A stretch of 64,000 bases of DNA, taken from positions 62,001 to 126,000 of the forward strand of contig JAESUZ010005099.1 in assembly GCA_017311185.1 (NCBI GenBank), written 5' to 3'. Position 1 is the first letter of the stretch, and each line of letters opens with the position of its first letter. Under the pieces are notes generated by a model, which had not been told where the DNA came from, did no database searches, and worked only from the letters and a program-made list of their open reading frames with translations. Shown here piece after piece: positions 1 through 11,989 of this stretch. The position numbers and the translations under genes are program-made. The DNA is from Proteles cristata cristata (lineage: Eukaryota > Chordata > Mammalia > Carnivora > Hyaenidae).

Positions 1-97
1 TTCACAGTCTACCTCAACAAAAGTGCCAAGCACCTGTCTCTGCACATCACAGCCTCACAGCCTGGAGACTCAGCCTTGTACCTCTGCGCAGCGAAAG
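1..97 (+). CDS. TRAV29/DV5: TRAV29/DV5-like T-cell receptor V segment, 3' end only
   Basis: This is the 3' part of a TCR alpha/delta V exon; the leader and most of the V exon lie upstream of the window. Frame 1 reads [16 protein letters not shown] and continues to [12 protein letters not shown], which covers framework 3 and the start of CDR3. Cys104 is the codon at 85-87. The stretch [12 protein letters not shown] is what I know of human TRAV29/DV5, with TRAV13 and TRAV23 as next best matches. Position upstream of TRAV26-2 and TRAV34 also fits TRAV29. It would encode the variable domain of a TCR alpha (or delta) chain after joining to a J segment. No frame break is seen in the part present; overall function cannot be judged. 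Confidence 0.85.
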
Positions 98-136
98 CAC
101 AGTGTTCTCCAAGCACCTGTAACCTATACACAAAGC
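98..136 (+). other. V-type 23-RSS of the TRAV29-like gene
   Basis: Heptamer CACAGTG (consensus) at 98-104, a 23-bp spacer, then the nonamer-like ACACAAAGC at 128-136. The heptamer follows the last V codon directly, as RAG1/2 cleavage requires. Confidence 0.9.
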
Positions 137-1370
137 TGCAGCTGGGTCTATGCCTCCTTGGGGGCCCATACTTGGAGGCACATACTTGTTTCCACTTAAA
201 CAGAGCAGTAAGAGAGGGTGTGCTTTAAAGTAGGTGAGTAGAATGAGCTTTAAGGAAGACCAGATACATAGTAAGTCCTTCAAATGAGTTAAGGATATTC
301 CTTGGGCTTTAGGGTGTCAAAGAGTCTAATCATTCTCCCTTTTCACTTTCAGAGAGAGGTTGCTGGTTTAACTAAAGCACCAGTCTCTGGTGATGCTTTG
401 ATCCCATTAGGCCCTGGAATGAAGATACCATTTTTCCTGTAGCTTATGGGAACAGAAAGCGTTGAGATGGAGGAAGCAGCATTCTACTACCAGTTCTCCC
501 AGTGAACGTGCGTGTGCCTATAAGTACCAGCAAGTATGTGCTTCATTTTTGTGTTAAACAAACAAAATAATCCCTAGTTATTGTTCTGAATAACTATGAC
601 TTTACATTCAATGCATTTCAGGATGTATATATTTTAAGTCACATTCATTTTTTTGCTTCATTACACACGAGATACTTCTAGGCTTTGCTTCAGTAAATCA
701 CTTACTGTGTATTCTTTTCCCCAGGCAGACATCGAACTATTTGACACACTGTCCATCAGTAAAATGTGCCGCCCTGCAGATCATCATAATAAATATAGGC
801 ATGTCATGAACTTATCGGCTGCAAGGATCTTGTTTTGGGTAGCCATCTTGATTTTCCATTGAGATGGATACATCCCACTTGAGCATTTAGGATGCAGTTC
901 AAAGAGTGATGAACCAGGCTAAGATCACTCTAGGACCATAAGAGCTTATAAGATGTAAGAAATATCCCAAGCGCTTATTAATTAGGAGTCTTTAGTAGGA
1001 TGTCAGTTAATCAAAAATACAAGCAGTTTTCAGCCCCAAACTTAAGTAATATAAATGGCCCAGGTTACCTACCTGAGATCCCCCTTTCTTATAAGTAAGT
1101 GGTAATGAAATGAGCATGATGGCTAATAAAAAATATCCTGATGTTTTATATTCTAACTTCTACTGTCAATTTGTATGACCTGGGCAATTTCATTAGTCAT
1201 TCAGATTCCTATGAAATAAATATGAGTTAGAACTAGATAAAATCATTTCCTTACAGTCTAATAGGTGTATGATTCCATTCACCTCAAACATTTACTGACC
1301 ACTGGTTTTATGCTTTTCACTTATATGGTGAATAGCTAACCTGAATTTCTATGAAAAATTTCCTCCTTTA
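137..1370. other. Intergenic, nothing recognised
   Basis: AT-rich spacer downstream of the TRAV29-like segment. No V exon, RNA gene or clear repeat is recognised; short reading frames here have no family resemblance. Confidence 0.5.
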
Positions 1371-1575
1371 AAAATTTTTAATGTTTATTTATATTTGAGA
1401 GACAGAGAACGAGCAGGAAATGACAGAGAGAGAGGGAGACATAGAATTTGAAGCAGACTCCAAGCTCTGTTTTGTCAGCATAGAGCTTGATGCAGGGCTC
1501 GAACTCACAAACTGTGAGATCATGACCTGAGCCAAAGTCAACACTTCGCTGACCGAGCCATTCAGGCACTTCGAA
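1371..1575 (-). mobile_element. Feliform tRNA-derived SINE
   Basis: Antisense copy: poly-T/TTTATTTAT end, GAGAGACAGAG purine block (reverse of the CT tail), then GATCATGACCTGAGCC and the reversed head GAGCCATTCAGGCACTTC. Divergent copy. Confidence 0.85.
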
Positions 1576-2137
1576 AACATTTTCTTCTTCATGCCATGAA
1601 TTCTCAGTCTCTTTAATATAGAATTTCATGCTGAAAGAGAAAAAAAGATGCCAGCTATCAGAATGAAAAAGAGAAATAAGATGAGACATCTGTGGCTTTC
1701 TTGAGAAAACAAGACGCTACTTGTGTGGGTAATGTATGTGTACAGCCTGTGTCTGTGTGTGTGTAATATTTGTAAAGGAACGTTCTCCTGATTCTCCATC
1801 AACATAAAGCTAAAGGCATTCCTGAAATGCTTTTCTAAGAATAAAATCACGTGGCCATCAAAAGTGGTCCCTGAGTTAAGAAGCTATCTATATTACACAG
1901 GAGACCGTTTCAATAGTCATTCCATTCTGAATAGGTTCAGAGATCTCTGGAACCATAAGACATCTAACCAAGGAGTCAACACAGAGTTCACTAGAGAGCC
2001 TACCTACTCTACTGTAATGCAATATATTCTTATCTTCTTGAAACCACACAATAGGCTGTTCAATTAAGCACCCACATCTCCTTTGCTATATCCGTAAGCT
2101 ATTGTTATAATGGTGCGTAACTCTAAACCTCGGGGGC

Positions 2138-2312
2138 TTAGGGGCACCTGGGTGACTCAGTTGACTGAGTGTCCAACTTCTGCTCAGGTCATGATCTCAC
2201 GGTTCGTGAATTTGAGCCCTGCTTCAGATCCTCTGTCCCTCTCTCTGTCTGCCCCTCCACTACTCACACACTCTCTCTAGAATAAATAAATATTTTTAAA
2301 AATAAAATAAAA
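2138..2312 (+). mobile_element. Feliform tRNA-derived SINE
   Basis: Head GGGGCACCTGGGTGACTCAG, box-B-like GGTTCGTGAATTTGAG, CT-rich tail and AATAAATAAA end. Confidence 0.9.
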
Positions 2313-5300
2313 CCCAGGGGCTTAAAAAGGCAAATTATTTCACTTATAGGTTTGTAAATTGACAGTTTAGACTGGGCTCAGATGAGCAGTTCTTCTGAGC
2401 TTGGCTGAGTTCACTGTTAATGTCCGAAGACAGCTGGCTGTATGCTGGTCTAGAATGGCCATGTCTAGGATAATGATAACTATCACTATTCAACTCTTCT
2501 CCATGTGCCTTAGCCTCCAGCAACCTGGATCAGGCATACATCAATCATGGAGGAGCAAGATTTGAGACATGAAAGCATCATTTAAACCTCTACTTCCATC
2601 ACAACTTGGCAATACTAAATTGGCCCAAACAAATCTCAGATGCCCACCATATTATATCACTATATATTGTACATATATTGTATGTATATATACCTGTATG
2701 TATATATGCATATTCCACCTATGTATATTCCACAACACCAGGGGCTGACAGGGGAAAAATATAAAACATGATATACTATTATATATTATTTTACATAGCA
2801 CATACTGTTTATCTATATGTGCATTTTAACATTTATTATATGCTGTATATTATGAATTCATTTTTTTATCATTTATTTTTAATAGTTTTTTCCCCAGATT
2901 CTCCCTATTTCTCTTACTGCTCAGCACCTCACACACTTTTCCACTCCTTTCTGAGTTCAACTTTTTTTAAAAGGATTTCACATGTAAGTGATACTATGCA
3001 GTCAATTTACATTTCAAAAAATATGGAAATAGGGATAATGAGTCTAGTTATTACAGATTCCTATTCTTAACAAAACTATTTCTAATATCCTAAGTTAATA
3101 AATCAAATACCTTTTCTTATCTCCAGATATATTTAACATGATTTATAAGTTATTCAAGTTTAGTTCTAAAGTTCCATTACAACAGACAGTTTTCACTCTG
3201 CCATTTATATTTACCTTATTTCATGTCTATGTATGAGACAGGCTCTAATAGGGAAGTAGATTGAAATAATTTCTACCTTCCTAAGACTATTTAAAAAGTC
3301 ATACTAGAAAAGGTAATGCTATATACAATCTCATCCCTATTATTTTTGCTCAAGCTCTTTATACTACAACGTTCACATTTTATTCATTCCTACACTCATC
3401 AATCTATATCCTTTTCTTATTTGATATACTTGAGAAGTGACATCAATAAAGTGTTACTTTCTACTATTGACCTTGCCATGAATGTGCTAGGTCATCACGA
3501 GCAAGCGATCAACTTTTTAGCATCTTATATTAGGACTTCATGAGTAATGAAAGGAAAACAATTTCCAGCTAACATTGCTCTCAGATTTTATTCGATCAAT
3601 CAACAATTGTTCATTGAATACCTGCTAAGATCTACACACATAGAAGTTAAAAAGAGCTATAAGAAAATGCATAGTATGTTCTGTTACTCAATTTATATTC
3701 TAAAATGAATCAAGGACTAAACTTAAGAAAGCAAAGGCTGATCTGAAGGCATCTAGCATCCCGTCTCCACCCACTCTTAGTAATGAGTCAACGACAATGT
3801 AGAGTCTATGATGTGATACCCAAGCTGAGACCCAAAGGTTAGAAGGAGTTAATCAGGTTGAAGGATATAAGAAGTAGGGGAAGTGATCTTAAACGTAGGA
3901 ACAACACATACAAGGCAGTAAAGAACACAATGAATTTCAAGACAGAAAGCCAAGATTTTATCATGAAAAAATTGTATTGATTGATTGATATTTCTCAAAC
4001 TAACACTGCAAAGAAGCCATAATCTTAATTTTACAAATGAACAATCATTATCTTTGTGGGTTTGCCAGATGTGTTCTCTACTTATTTGAGATTCTTCTAA
4101 TAGTTCATTTGTTTGACACCCAACATGTGCCTTAGACTTGAACAGAAAAGATGCAATCAAAAAAGAAATAGACGTTGTGTGCCTTCAGGAAGCATGTAAT
4201 ATTGTGCAGTGTGTTACAAAATAGGGTAGTCAAAGCTAGCACAGGAGGCAGATAAAAAGGGAAGACTACCTGCGAGAGGTGACATCTAAATTAGGACATA
4301 AACGCATTCATCAAAGAGGGAGTCAGGCAGAGTATTACAGGAAAAGAGAAACAGAATGTACAAAAGTATAAAGACAAAATTAGTTTAGGAGAATTACATT
4401 AAAGGAATTCAGAATGGCTGGAGCATACAACTCAAAATAGGCAACAATAAATATAGAACTAAAGCAATAAGCAGCAGCCACTTTGTGAAAATAATTATAA
4501 GCCATTATAAGATGCCTGTACATTATCCTGAAGGCATTAATGGGCACTAAAAGGGATCTGAACAAGCAATGGTGCAATGAAATGTTATACTATTTGAAAT
4601 ATTATTCTGTTTTCATATATGCATCTATATGTTTTATATATAATTGCATATATATTTTTTTCCCTTGATCTTTCTTTTTCTCTTCATCCTGGAGTAATTC
4701 TTCCTCTAACATAGTACATTGATAGGCTCTACCTTACAGCAAGAAAAAGACCTATCTTGGATGTAAACTTATTAAAGAAAAGCCGAAATCCACTTTTTAA
4801 TCAACATTTCTCAGTTTGGTCATGGGGAAGCATTGCTTTAAAAGTATTCTAGCTAGAGGTATGTAGTTCTATATGAAGAGTGAAAGAGGTGTGATGTCTC
4901 TCTGGTTAGTTGTCCTTCAAAGCTGCAGTTTTCTGGAAATAATCACAACAGGCCTCACTCGGAACATAACCGCTGCTGGATGGACAGAGTTCCAATTTGT
5001 CACAAGATAGATAAAGCATGAAAGAGTGCCGTATCCACCCTATCTTGTAAAACTAGAGAAACAGCAAAATCATAACTTTGCTTTTACCTATTCAAGACAT
5101 GAAGTCCCAGGGAAAACAAGTAGGCTGGATTGCAAAGAGGAACAGCCTTCTCCAAGGACAAGGAGGCACGTGGACTGGCCCTGCATCAGCAGAGCATAGG
5201 TAAACTAGGTGCTGGCTGCCATATAGGCAAGAAGAAATCAGCCACAAGACCGAGTGAGGGCTCTCACGACGATGTAGAACTGCAGGAGTCACAGATTCAA

Positions 5301-5850
5301 GAAGAGTCTGTATTCACTGGTGGGGCCATTTTCACAAACCTCCACCTTGTGGTCACAAAAATGACCGGGAGCAAAGAGGGTGACTGAGAGAGCCCCATCA
5401 GAGATGGGCTTTCAACTGCATCTGAAATGGTAGGGAGCAGTCTTGTGGGACTGAGGCCTCAACAATTGGGATCTATCTCCAGACCGATAGTGTCAGATTG
5501 AGTTGAATTGTAGGACACCCCGCTTGTGTCTGGAGAATTGCTTGGTGTTGTGGGAAGTCCCTCCTGTGCCCACATTGGAATTGAGTCCAGGAACTCGAAA
5601 AGAACGATCTGCCCTACAAGATTGAGTTGAGCAGGTATAAAATCTAGAATAATAAAATATAAGTTTAAACTACTGTCCTTCACGTGCTGCTTTATTTTAA
5701 GAATGACATACTCCATAGGAAGAAATAGATATACGATGACATCTGAGGAGTGTTACTTTTGCAAACGGTCCTGAGTGGTCCCCGAGCCACCCATGAAAGA
5801 GTACTTCTTGGAATGTATTTAACAACTTCCTTTCTGGATCTTATCTTACC
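2313..5850. other. Intergenic, AT-rich
   Basis: About 3.5 kb with no V segment or RNA gene recognised. It includes a TA/TGTATATA-rich tract at about 2650-2710 and 4610-4660. Reading frames of 60-100 codons occur on both strands but show no family features. Confidence 0.5.
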
Positions 5851-5903
5851 TGAGCTGAAACCGAGAATCAGACATTCAACGGACTGAGCCACCCAGGTGC
5901 CCC
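5850..5903 (-). mobile_element. SINE head fragment
   Basis: Only the reversed head of a feliform SINE (ACTGAGCCACCCAGGTGCCC) and about 30 bp of adjoining body remain. Confidence 0.7.
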
Positions 5904-6184
5904 AGTAATAACAACTTTAAACAAATAATTCAAATTAGAGGGGAAGAAACTTCACCAACTCCTTCCTAAGGCAAAAGAAAGAATTAATATTTATAAAGGA
6001 AAGCTAAGAGTAGTGAAAATATTTGTAATACGAATCACTTTTGGATTTTTGAATAGGAAATAAAAACACAAGGTAGAAAATAAAAATTATATAAAAGGAA
6101 ATATAGTGAAAAAATATATAGTGTATTTGGGAAAGTAACATTCCCTGTCACCTTTATCCCCACCATCCCTAGCAGCCTAGGAAA

Positions 6185-6585
6185 CCCCTGTTAAAATTAA
6201 AATTTTCCTTGAGTTATTTGTCCTTTTATCCTTAAGTTGTAAGAGTTCTTTATATATTCCAGCTACTCAACCCTTAACAGATATTTGATTTCCAAAGAGT
6301 TTCTCCCATCCTGGGGGTTCTCTTTTTCACTTTGTTGATAGTATCTTTTGAAGTAGAAGAGCTTTTAATTTTGATGAAGTCTAATTTATCTATTTTTTCT
6401 TTACTTACTTGTGTTTTGATGTCATATTTCAAAATCATTGCCCGATTCAAGGTCACAAAGATTTACATCTATGTTTTCTTCTAAGAGTTTTATGGTTTTA
6501 GTCTGCACATTGAGGTCATTGGTCCATTTCAAGTTAATTTGTTAATACAGTGGGAGGTAGAGATAAGTTTCATTCTGCTGCATAT
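6185..6585 (-). mobile_element. Old L1 LINE fragment
   Basis: Sequence of the kind found in reversed mammalian L1: a T-rich stretch with TTTAATTTTGATGAAGTC and later GGTCCATTTCAAGTTAAT. Truncated at both ends, no intact reading frame. Confidence 0.7.
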
Positions 6586-6599
6586 GAATAACAAAGCAG

Positions 6600-7140
6600 C
6601 GGGAGCTCTTAACCAAAAAAAAGCTGACTAGCTATACCAATATCAGATAAAGTAGACATTAAACCAGGAATTATAGAGATACAGAACAACCCTTCAAAAT
6701 GATTAAGTGCACAATCTACCAAGAAGATAAAACAATTCTGTTTTTATATGCACCTAATAACATGGCTTCAAAATAGATCAAACATAAATCAGTAGAATTA
6801 AACCAGTAGAATTTGTTGATTTAAAAAATCAATAAACAAATATGCAACCGTAGTGGCACGCATTAACACATATGTCTCAGTAGAAACGTAGAGAAAATAT
6901 GACCATGCAATTAATATTCTTTACCTACTTTACATATCTTAGAACACTTTAACCTCAAACAACAGAATATATATTCTTTTCAAAGGCCTGTGGAATATTG
7001 ATCGAAGTTGACTATATTCTGGGTGTTAAAGCAAGACTTAATCAATTGCAAAAGATTTAAATCGTTCAGAATATAGTCTCCGATCACAATAGTATTAAGT
7101 GAGAATTCAATAACAAAAAAGATAATTAAACTTCATTTTT
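6600..7140 (+). mobile_element. Old L1 ORF2 fragment
   Basis: A-rich strand with diverged L1 ORF2-like phrases (for example AACAGAATATATATTCTTTT, then GTGGAATATTGATCGAAG). Many stops in all frames; a dead fragment. Confidence 0.6.
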
Positions 7141-7275
7141 GTACCCTGATGTATAGAAGAGCCATTTTTCAAGTGTATTGCTACAGAAGAACATCAAGGC
7201 AGACCAGAGGTTTGCGGTGGGAGAGATTTTCAGTCTCTGCATACAACAGTGTGACACCCCATTTGTGAACCTTAC

Positions 7276-7292
7276 TTCCTGTTTGGGGGCAG
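7276..7292 (+). promoter_or_regulatory. Candidate promoter element upstream of the TRDV1-like gene
   Basis: TTCCTGTTTGGGGGCAG lies 120 bp before the leader ATG. Closely related elements (TTCCTG, six bases, then AGCAG or similar) occur at 39583-39599 and 46935-46951, upstream of the two TRAV38 leaders. TTCCTG is an ETS-type core. Binding is inferred. Confidence 0.45.
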
Positions 7293-7395
7293 AAACATAG
7301 CCCCAGGAACTCTACACTCAGAGACTCAGATGAGGGCTGGTCTCTGGACTGGAGTGAGACCAAGAGAAATTTCAACCCGGAGAAGAATTTCTATC

Positions 7396-7963
7396 ATGCT
7401 CTGCCGTGGCCTGCTGTGGGTATTCCTGGCCTCCGTTGGCTTCAGTAAGTGTGGCCCTACACATGGCACCTCACCTGCCTCTTTGAGGTCAAAAATGGGA
7501 CTCTGCAAGCTGTAATGGACAAGGGTAACAAGAGGGAAGAGAGATGATGGGGAAATGAAATGCTATATGATTATTTTCTTTCTCCTCATGTCTTAAATTA
7601 ATCCAGTTCTCATGACCCAGCCAAGACATTTCAGAGAACCAACCTTCTTTCTTTTTCCATAGGCTCCGGCATAGCTGAGAAAGTGATCTAAAAGCAGAGT
7701 ACAGGAACAATTCAGGAAGGACAAGCTGCCACCATGGAGTGCCAGTATGAAACCAGTTGGAGTAATTATTATACTTTGTATTGGTACAAACAGCCTCCCA
7801 GTGGAGGGATGCATTTCCTTATTTATCAGGATGAAAACAAGCCAAATGCAAAAGAGGGTCGCCTCTCCATTAACTTTCAAACGGAAGCAAAATCCATAAC
7901 TCTCAGCATCTCTTTCATACGACTGGCAGACTCGGCGGTGTACTTCTGTGCTCTTGGTAGTTC
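7396..7963 (+). pseudogene. TRDV1: TRDV1-like V segment pseudogene (one nonsense codon)
   Basis: Leader exon 7396-7444 (MLCRGLLWVFLASVGF) with donor GTAAGT, a 218-bp intron, and a V exon from 7663 after a CT-rich acceptor. The V exon carries Cys23 within [17 protein letters not shown] with Trp41, and [11 protein letters not shown] with Cys104 at 7947-7949. The YETSW...YW.WYKQ framework and the CALG start of CDR3 are those of TRDV1, the delta-chain V gene. The joined frame reads SSGIAEKVI and then hits TAA at 7689-7691, where relatives have Gln; one C-to-T change explains it. Everything downstream stays in frame. The gene would rearrange but not encode a chain unless the stop is allelic. TRAV14 and TRAV19 are less similar alternatives. 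Confidence 0.85.
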
Positions 7964-8002
7964 CACGGTAATAAAAATAATAGTGGAAGATGAACAAAAA
8001 CC
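7964..8002 (+). other. V-type 23-RSS of the TRDV1-like pseudogene
   Basis: Heptamer CACGGTA (CAC kept, two changes) at 7964-7970, exactly 23 bp of spacer, and the full consensus nonamer ACAAAAACC at 7994-8002. Confidence 0.9.
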
Positions 8003-9480
8003 TTGGAGCTCCACAAAGGCAACCACCTGCTCAGAGACTTAGGAAAAACCCATAAACCACCAATAGGAAGAAGGCAGGCACTGTGGTAGTCCAGTTGAGA
8101 CCTTCTAATGTAAACTTTCTTTTGATTGAAAAAAATGTTCTCATAATTGAGCTCAGAGTATAAAATAGCATTGTTCCCTGAGATTCCCAGGTATTATGTT
8201 TGTATCTTGGGTTAAAATAAGCCACCAAGTACTTTTCAAATTGTCCCTAAACAGTTAGGTTTGCTAAAAAGGAAACAGGAGACTAAAATGGAGTCACTTG
8301 TGCTAAACCCCACATCAGTAAACCAAGACTTACTCCGTAACCTAACCATAGTTCTAACCTCCCAGGAATGTAACTTTTAACCAGTCAACATGGAATTACC
8401 TGGTCAGTACTAGTGAGATAACCTGCCAGATATGTCTCCTCTGTTCCCCTTAGAAAGGTGACTTGACTGAAACAATGCATTCTTTGCTAATAATTTCCTT
8501 TTTTCTGCCCCCTTTCCACCAATATGCTAAACAACAAACAATGTGGGCTTTGAGAACTGCCTTCAAACACAGAAAGAACCAAGTGCAAAGACAAGTAAAA
8601 GGAATTTAGTTGACAGTGAGTTTTACAACTACCTCTGGGAGAAAAAAAAAAAAAAAGAACAGAAATAGTTCTAAAATCCCTGGAGTGACTGGAAATAATT
8701 CAGTCTTTCATCTCAGAGTATTGTGGTGGGAAAGTCTTCACTGAGCCTTCCACTAGAAGGGAGGTAGCATATACGAGGTATTTACCTCTAGCCCTAAAAC
8801 ACAAACCTTGAAAGACAGACTTGGTTCCTAGTTCTAAGTAAAGAAATTCACATACGTGGCCACAAGAGGGGACTGTTACACCTGCAAACCAAAGCTCCTT
8901 CCAGACTGAGGGGGAGGTTATCACTGAGTTGCGCAAAAATTTTACTTTCCTCCCCTTTTTCCAGATTACTTCATAATCTCACATGAAATGTGTGCACAGC
9001 TTCAAGGACATAGGTAAACCTCTTCCCCAATGCAAAGAGCTGAACTCTCATGGGAAGAAAAGAGAGAGGTGATTAATAGTTTAATTTTTAATGGCCACAT
9101 ATTGGTTCCCATAGTAAAGTCATAAGCTTAGTTATTATAGCAGAGAAGGATAAATACTTTTAATTTTATTCTGTCCCATTTCTTTAATAACAACCTTTTT
9201 TTAAGAATAAACAGAGAAACTCTTTTATGTTTATGTCCACCTCTTGTTAAATGGCTTAATTTCAAATAATCTCTTCTCATTCCTTCCTTCTTTTTAGTGG
9301 TCTCAATGCATGCCACCACTAGCCATGGGCATCAAGATGAGAAAATATGTGTTAAAGATGGGCTCAGGTGAGATAAGAATAAGTACCATTCAAGTCATTG
9401 GTGTCTGTATCAAGACCAGAGGCATCCAATAATGTCTATCTGGAAGAAGCTTAAAATATCATTCTGGGAGCCAACATGGA
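8003..9480. other. Intergenic
   Basis: No gene recognised. The stretch at about 8240-8560 has an LTR-like base make-up but no termini I can fix. A short poly-A tract is at about 8643-8657. Confidence 0.4.
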
Positions 9481-9499
9481 AGACCTGAATACCAGGAAT

Positions 9500-9730
9500 C
9501 TTGACTTTTTTTTTTTTCCACCTTGGCTTTTACACTGGATTCCAAATTTGCCTTTTCCTGTTAGACTGAACACAGTATTATACAAAACTCTGAAGTTATT
9601 TTTGTCATAAAGTTGCAAATATTTTCTTCCAGTGTCATTGGATTTTTAACTCAGCTTCTGGTACTTTTTTTTTTTTTTTCACCAGAAAGAAGTTTTTAAC
9701 TTTTGAAGTTAAATTGTCCATTACTGCTCC
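9500..9730 (-). mobile_element. Probable old L1 fragment
   Basis: T-rich stretch (TTCCAGTGTCATTGGATTTT and two poly-T runs) like reversed L1 sequence. Diverged; family call uncertain. Confidence 0.4.
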
Positions 9731-10249
9731 TGAAATGTACTTTCTCTAGCTGAGAATACAGATAGGAATTCTCTTCTCCCTTATACAGTCCAGGGCTCAA
9801 TATAGGTTTCTTGGATTAAAAGACATTTCATACCAACTCAATAGAACATTAAGTGGATCCTACCTGTTAGTGGTAGGATTTGCCTTGTACCACAAATGAA
9901 AGTTGGATAATCTCCTTGGGGATGATTTTGCTCATTCAGACTTACTCAGACATAGCCAATTTGAGTTTGAGCCTTGAAAAGGATCTCAGTGTAAGCCCTC
10001 TACATTAGGGCTGGACATTGGGAAAACATTCTTGCTCTCTTTTTAGTTTTTTGTTTACTCCTAGGGGTGGGAGTAGACCCAACCAAGAGACCATGTTCAG
10101 CTGATGGTTGGCTTGGAAACACCCAAACTGAAAGCTTTGGCAGAGGGCTGTGCTAGTGGCTGCTACATTGTTGCTGGGACTTCCTCCAGTGTAGGTTAAG
10201 ATACAGATCCTGAGCTCTAAGACCTGGGGCCCCAGTTTGCACTTGAACT

Positions 10250-11045
10250 ATGAGATTACTGACGGGAATAACTATTCTCCTAACTTTAGGTAAGTGATCT
10301 GGGTCTAATAAAGAGAATTTTCTCGGCTAAAGATAAAAGACAGTCATCTGCTTCATCTACTTCTCCCACTATTCTTATCAAATAGCTGGCAAAATTTGCA
10401 TTTACACATTTCTGTTCATCTATGTTTCTCTATAGAGTGTCTCTGAGTATCATTGTGAGGAGCTGATCATGCCCACTATTTACAGAAGATCTCCTACAGC
10501 TCTCCGGATGTAAGGAGTTTTGAGTTCCTTGAGCCCAAGCACCATGGAACACAGAAATTTCTTTTTGGCCTTGAGGCTCTGGAGGGCTCAATAGTACATG
10601 CCAGTAATATTTCTCTTGTCCTGTGTAACACACACAAAAATGCTCAGGTTTGGGGACAAGGCCCAAGAGGAGAGTTCCGGGAGTGCTTGTGAACCTGAAC
10701 TTAGAGGTGCCCACATTTGACCACCCAGAGCTAATCTATTGTTTCTCAACCCCTCAGGTATTATGAGCGATGCTAAGACCACACAGCCAAAAGCAATGGA
10801 AAGTACTGAAGAGGAACCCGTACACCTGCCCTGTAACCACTCCACAATTGGTGGAAATGAGTACATACACTGGTATCGACAGATTCCCCACCAGGGCCCA
10901 GAGTATCTGATTCATGGTCTAAAAGACAATACGACTAATGGAATGGCTTCTCTGACCATCGCAAAAGACAGAAAGTCCAGCACCTTGATCCTGCCACGGG
11001 TTACCCTGAGAGATGCCGCTGTGTACTACTGCATTGCCAGAGACA
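10250..11045 (+). CDS. TRAV26-2: TRAV26-2-like T-cell receptor alpha V segment
   Basis: Leader exon 10250-10289 (MRLLTGITILLTL) with donor GTAAGT, a 468-bp intron, and V exon 10758-11045 after CCCTCAG. The joined frame is open: GIMSDAKTTQPKAMES, LPCNHSTIGGNEYIHWYRQ with Cys23 and Trp41, then DRKSSTLILP and RDAAVYYCIARD with Cys104 at 11030-11032. DAKTTQP, LPCNHSTI, SSTLILP and YYCI together are the TRAV26 signature, and IMSDAKTTQPKAMES points to TRAV26-2. It encodes the V domain of a TCR alpha chain after V-J joining. The coding part looks functional, but the recombination signal is poor (next entry). Confidence 0.93.
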
Positions 11046-11084
11046 CACACTGGGACAGATGGGGCTGCACCTGTACACTATCTG
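11046..11084 (+). other. Degenerate 23-RSS of the TRAV26-2-like gene
   Basis: Heptamer CACACTG at 11046-11052 keeps CAC and TG. With a 23-bp spacer the nonamer position (11076-11084) reads CACTATCTG, far from ACAAAAACC. A CACACAC heptamer two bases earlier does not give a better nonamer. Confidence 0.55.
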
Positions 11085-11149
11085 CCTGGTGGGGGCCGGG
11101 AAGCAGCAGCTGTCATCTCATGAGGCCGCTGCACAAGAATGAGAAGGAG

Positions 11150-11367
11150 CTGGGACGCCTGGGTGGCTTAGTTGGTCAAGCGTCCGACTTTCGCTTAGGT
11201 CATGATCTCACGTTCGTGGGTTTGAGCCCCGCGTCGGGCTCTGTGCTGGCTGCCAGCTCAGAGCCTGGAGCCTGTTTCAGTCTGTGACTCCTCTCTCTCT
11301 GGCCCTCCCCTGCTCACGCTGTCTCTCTCTCTCTCTAGAAATAAATAAAACATTAAAAAAAAAAAAG
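11150..11367 (+). mobile_element. Feliform tRNA-derived SINE
   Basis: Head GACGCCTGGGTGGCTTAG, GCGTCCGACTTTCGC, CT tail, AAATAAATAAAACATT and poly-A. A young-looking copy about 105 bp after the TRAV26-2 heptamer. Confidence 0.95.
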
Positions 11368-11985
11368 AATGAGCAGGAGCCTAGCAGAAGAGAAGTAAAG
11401 GAGAAAAGGGGGAAGAAGTAAAGAGAAGATAGTGAAGAAGTCAAGGAGGAAAGAATAAAAAGAGGATGCAGAAGAAAAGCTTAGTTATTAAAGGAAAGGA
11501 CTAAAATGCTTGCAAGGAAACTGAGAGACACAATTGTAAACCTGCAATCAAAGGAAAAGGAAATGAGGATTTGCCATAGCTCTTTCTTATTTTTTTGTAA
11601 TTTAGTATATTTTATTTATTTTTTAAATTCAATTTCAAGTTAATTAACATATAGTGCAATATATGTTATTTGAGACAACATTGGGTTGTCTCATAGACTT
11701 TCTTCACTCAGATTGGAGTAGGCGCCCAACCTCTGGATATTGAATCAATTAGTCCCTCCAACTTCTCAAAAATGGGAATGAATTTCAGAAACTGATTCAT
11801 TTGCTCTTGAGAAAAAAAATGGAATTTTCTTTGCTGCTTATCTGTAGCACACACACCACTGGGATATAGACAGTTTGGGAGAAGGGGTAAATAAAAGATA
11901 AATATATGGATATTTCATTTTTAGGTTTTATGTTAAAATATTATTATTACACAAAACACACACACACACACCTTGCAGTCCTAAC
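11368..11985. other. Intergenic, purine-rich then AT-rich
   Basis: A GA-rich stretch (11370-11540) is followed by AT-rich DNA that includes reversed L1-like sequence at about 11590-11690. A (CA)n run lies at about 11955-11971. No gene. Confidence 0.4.
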
Positions 11986-11989
11986 CTCC

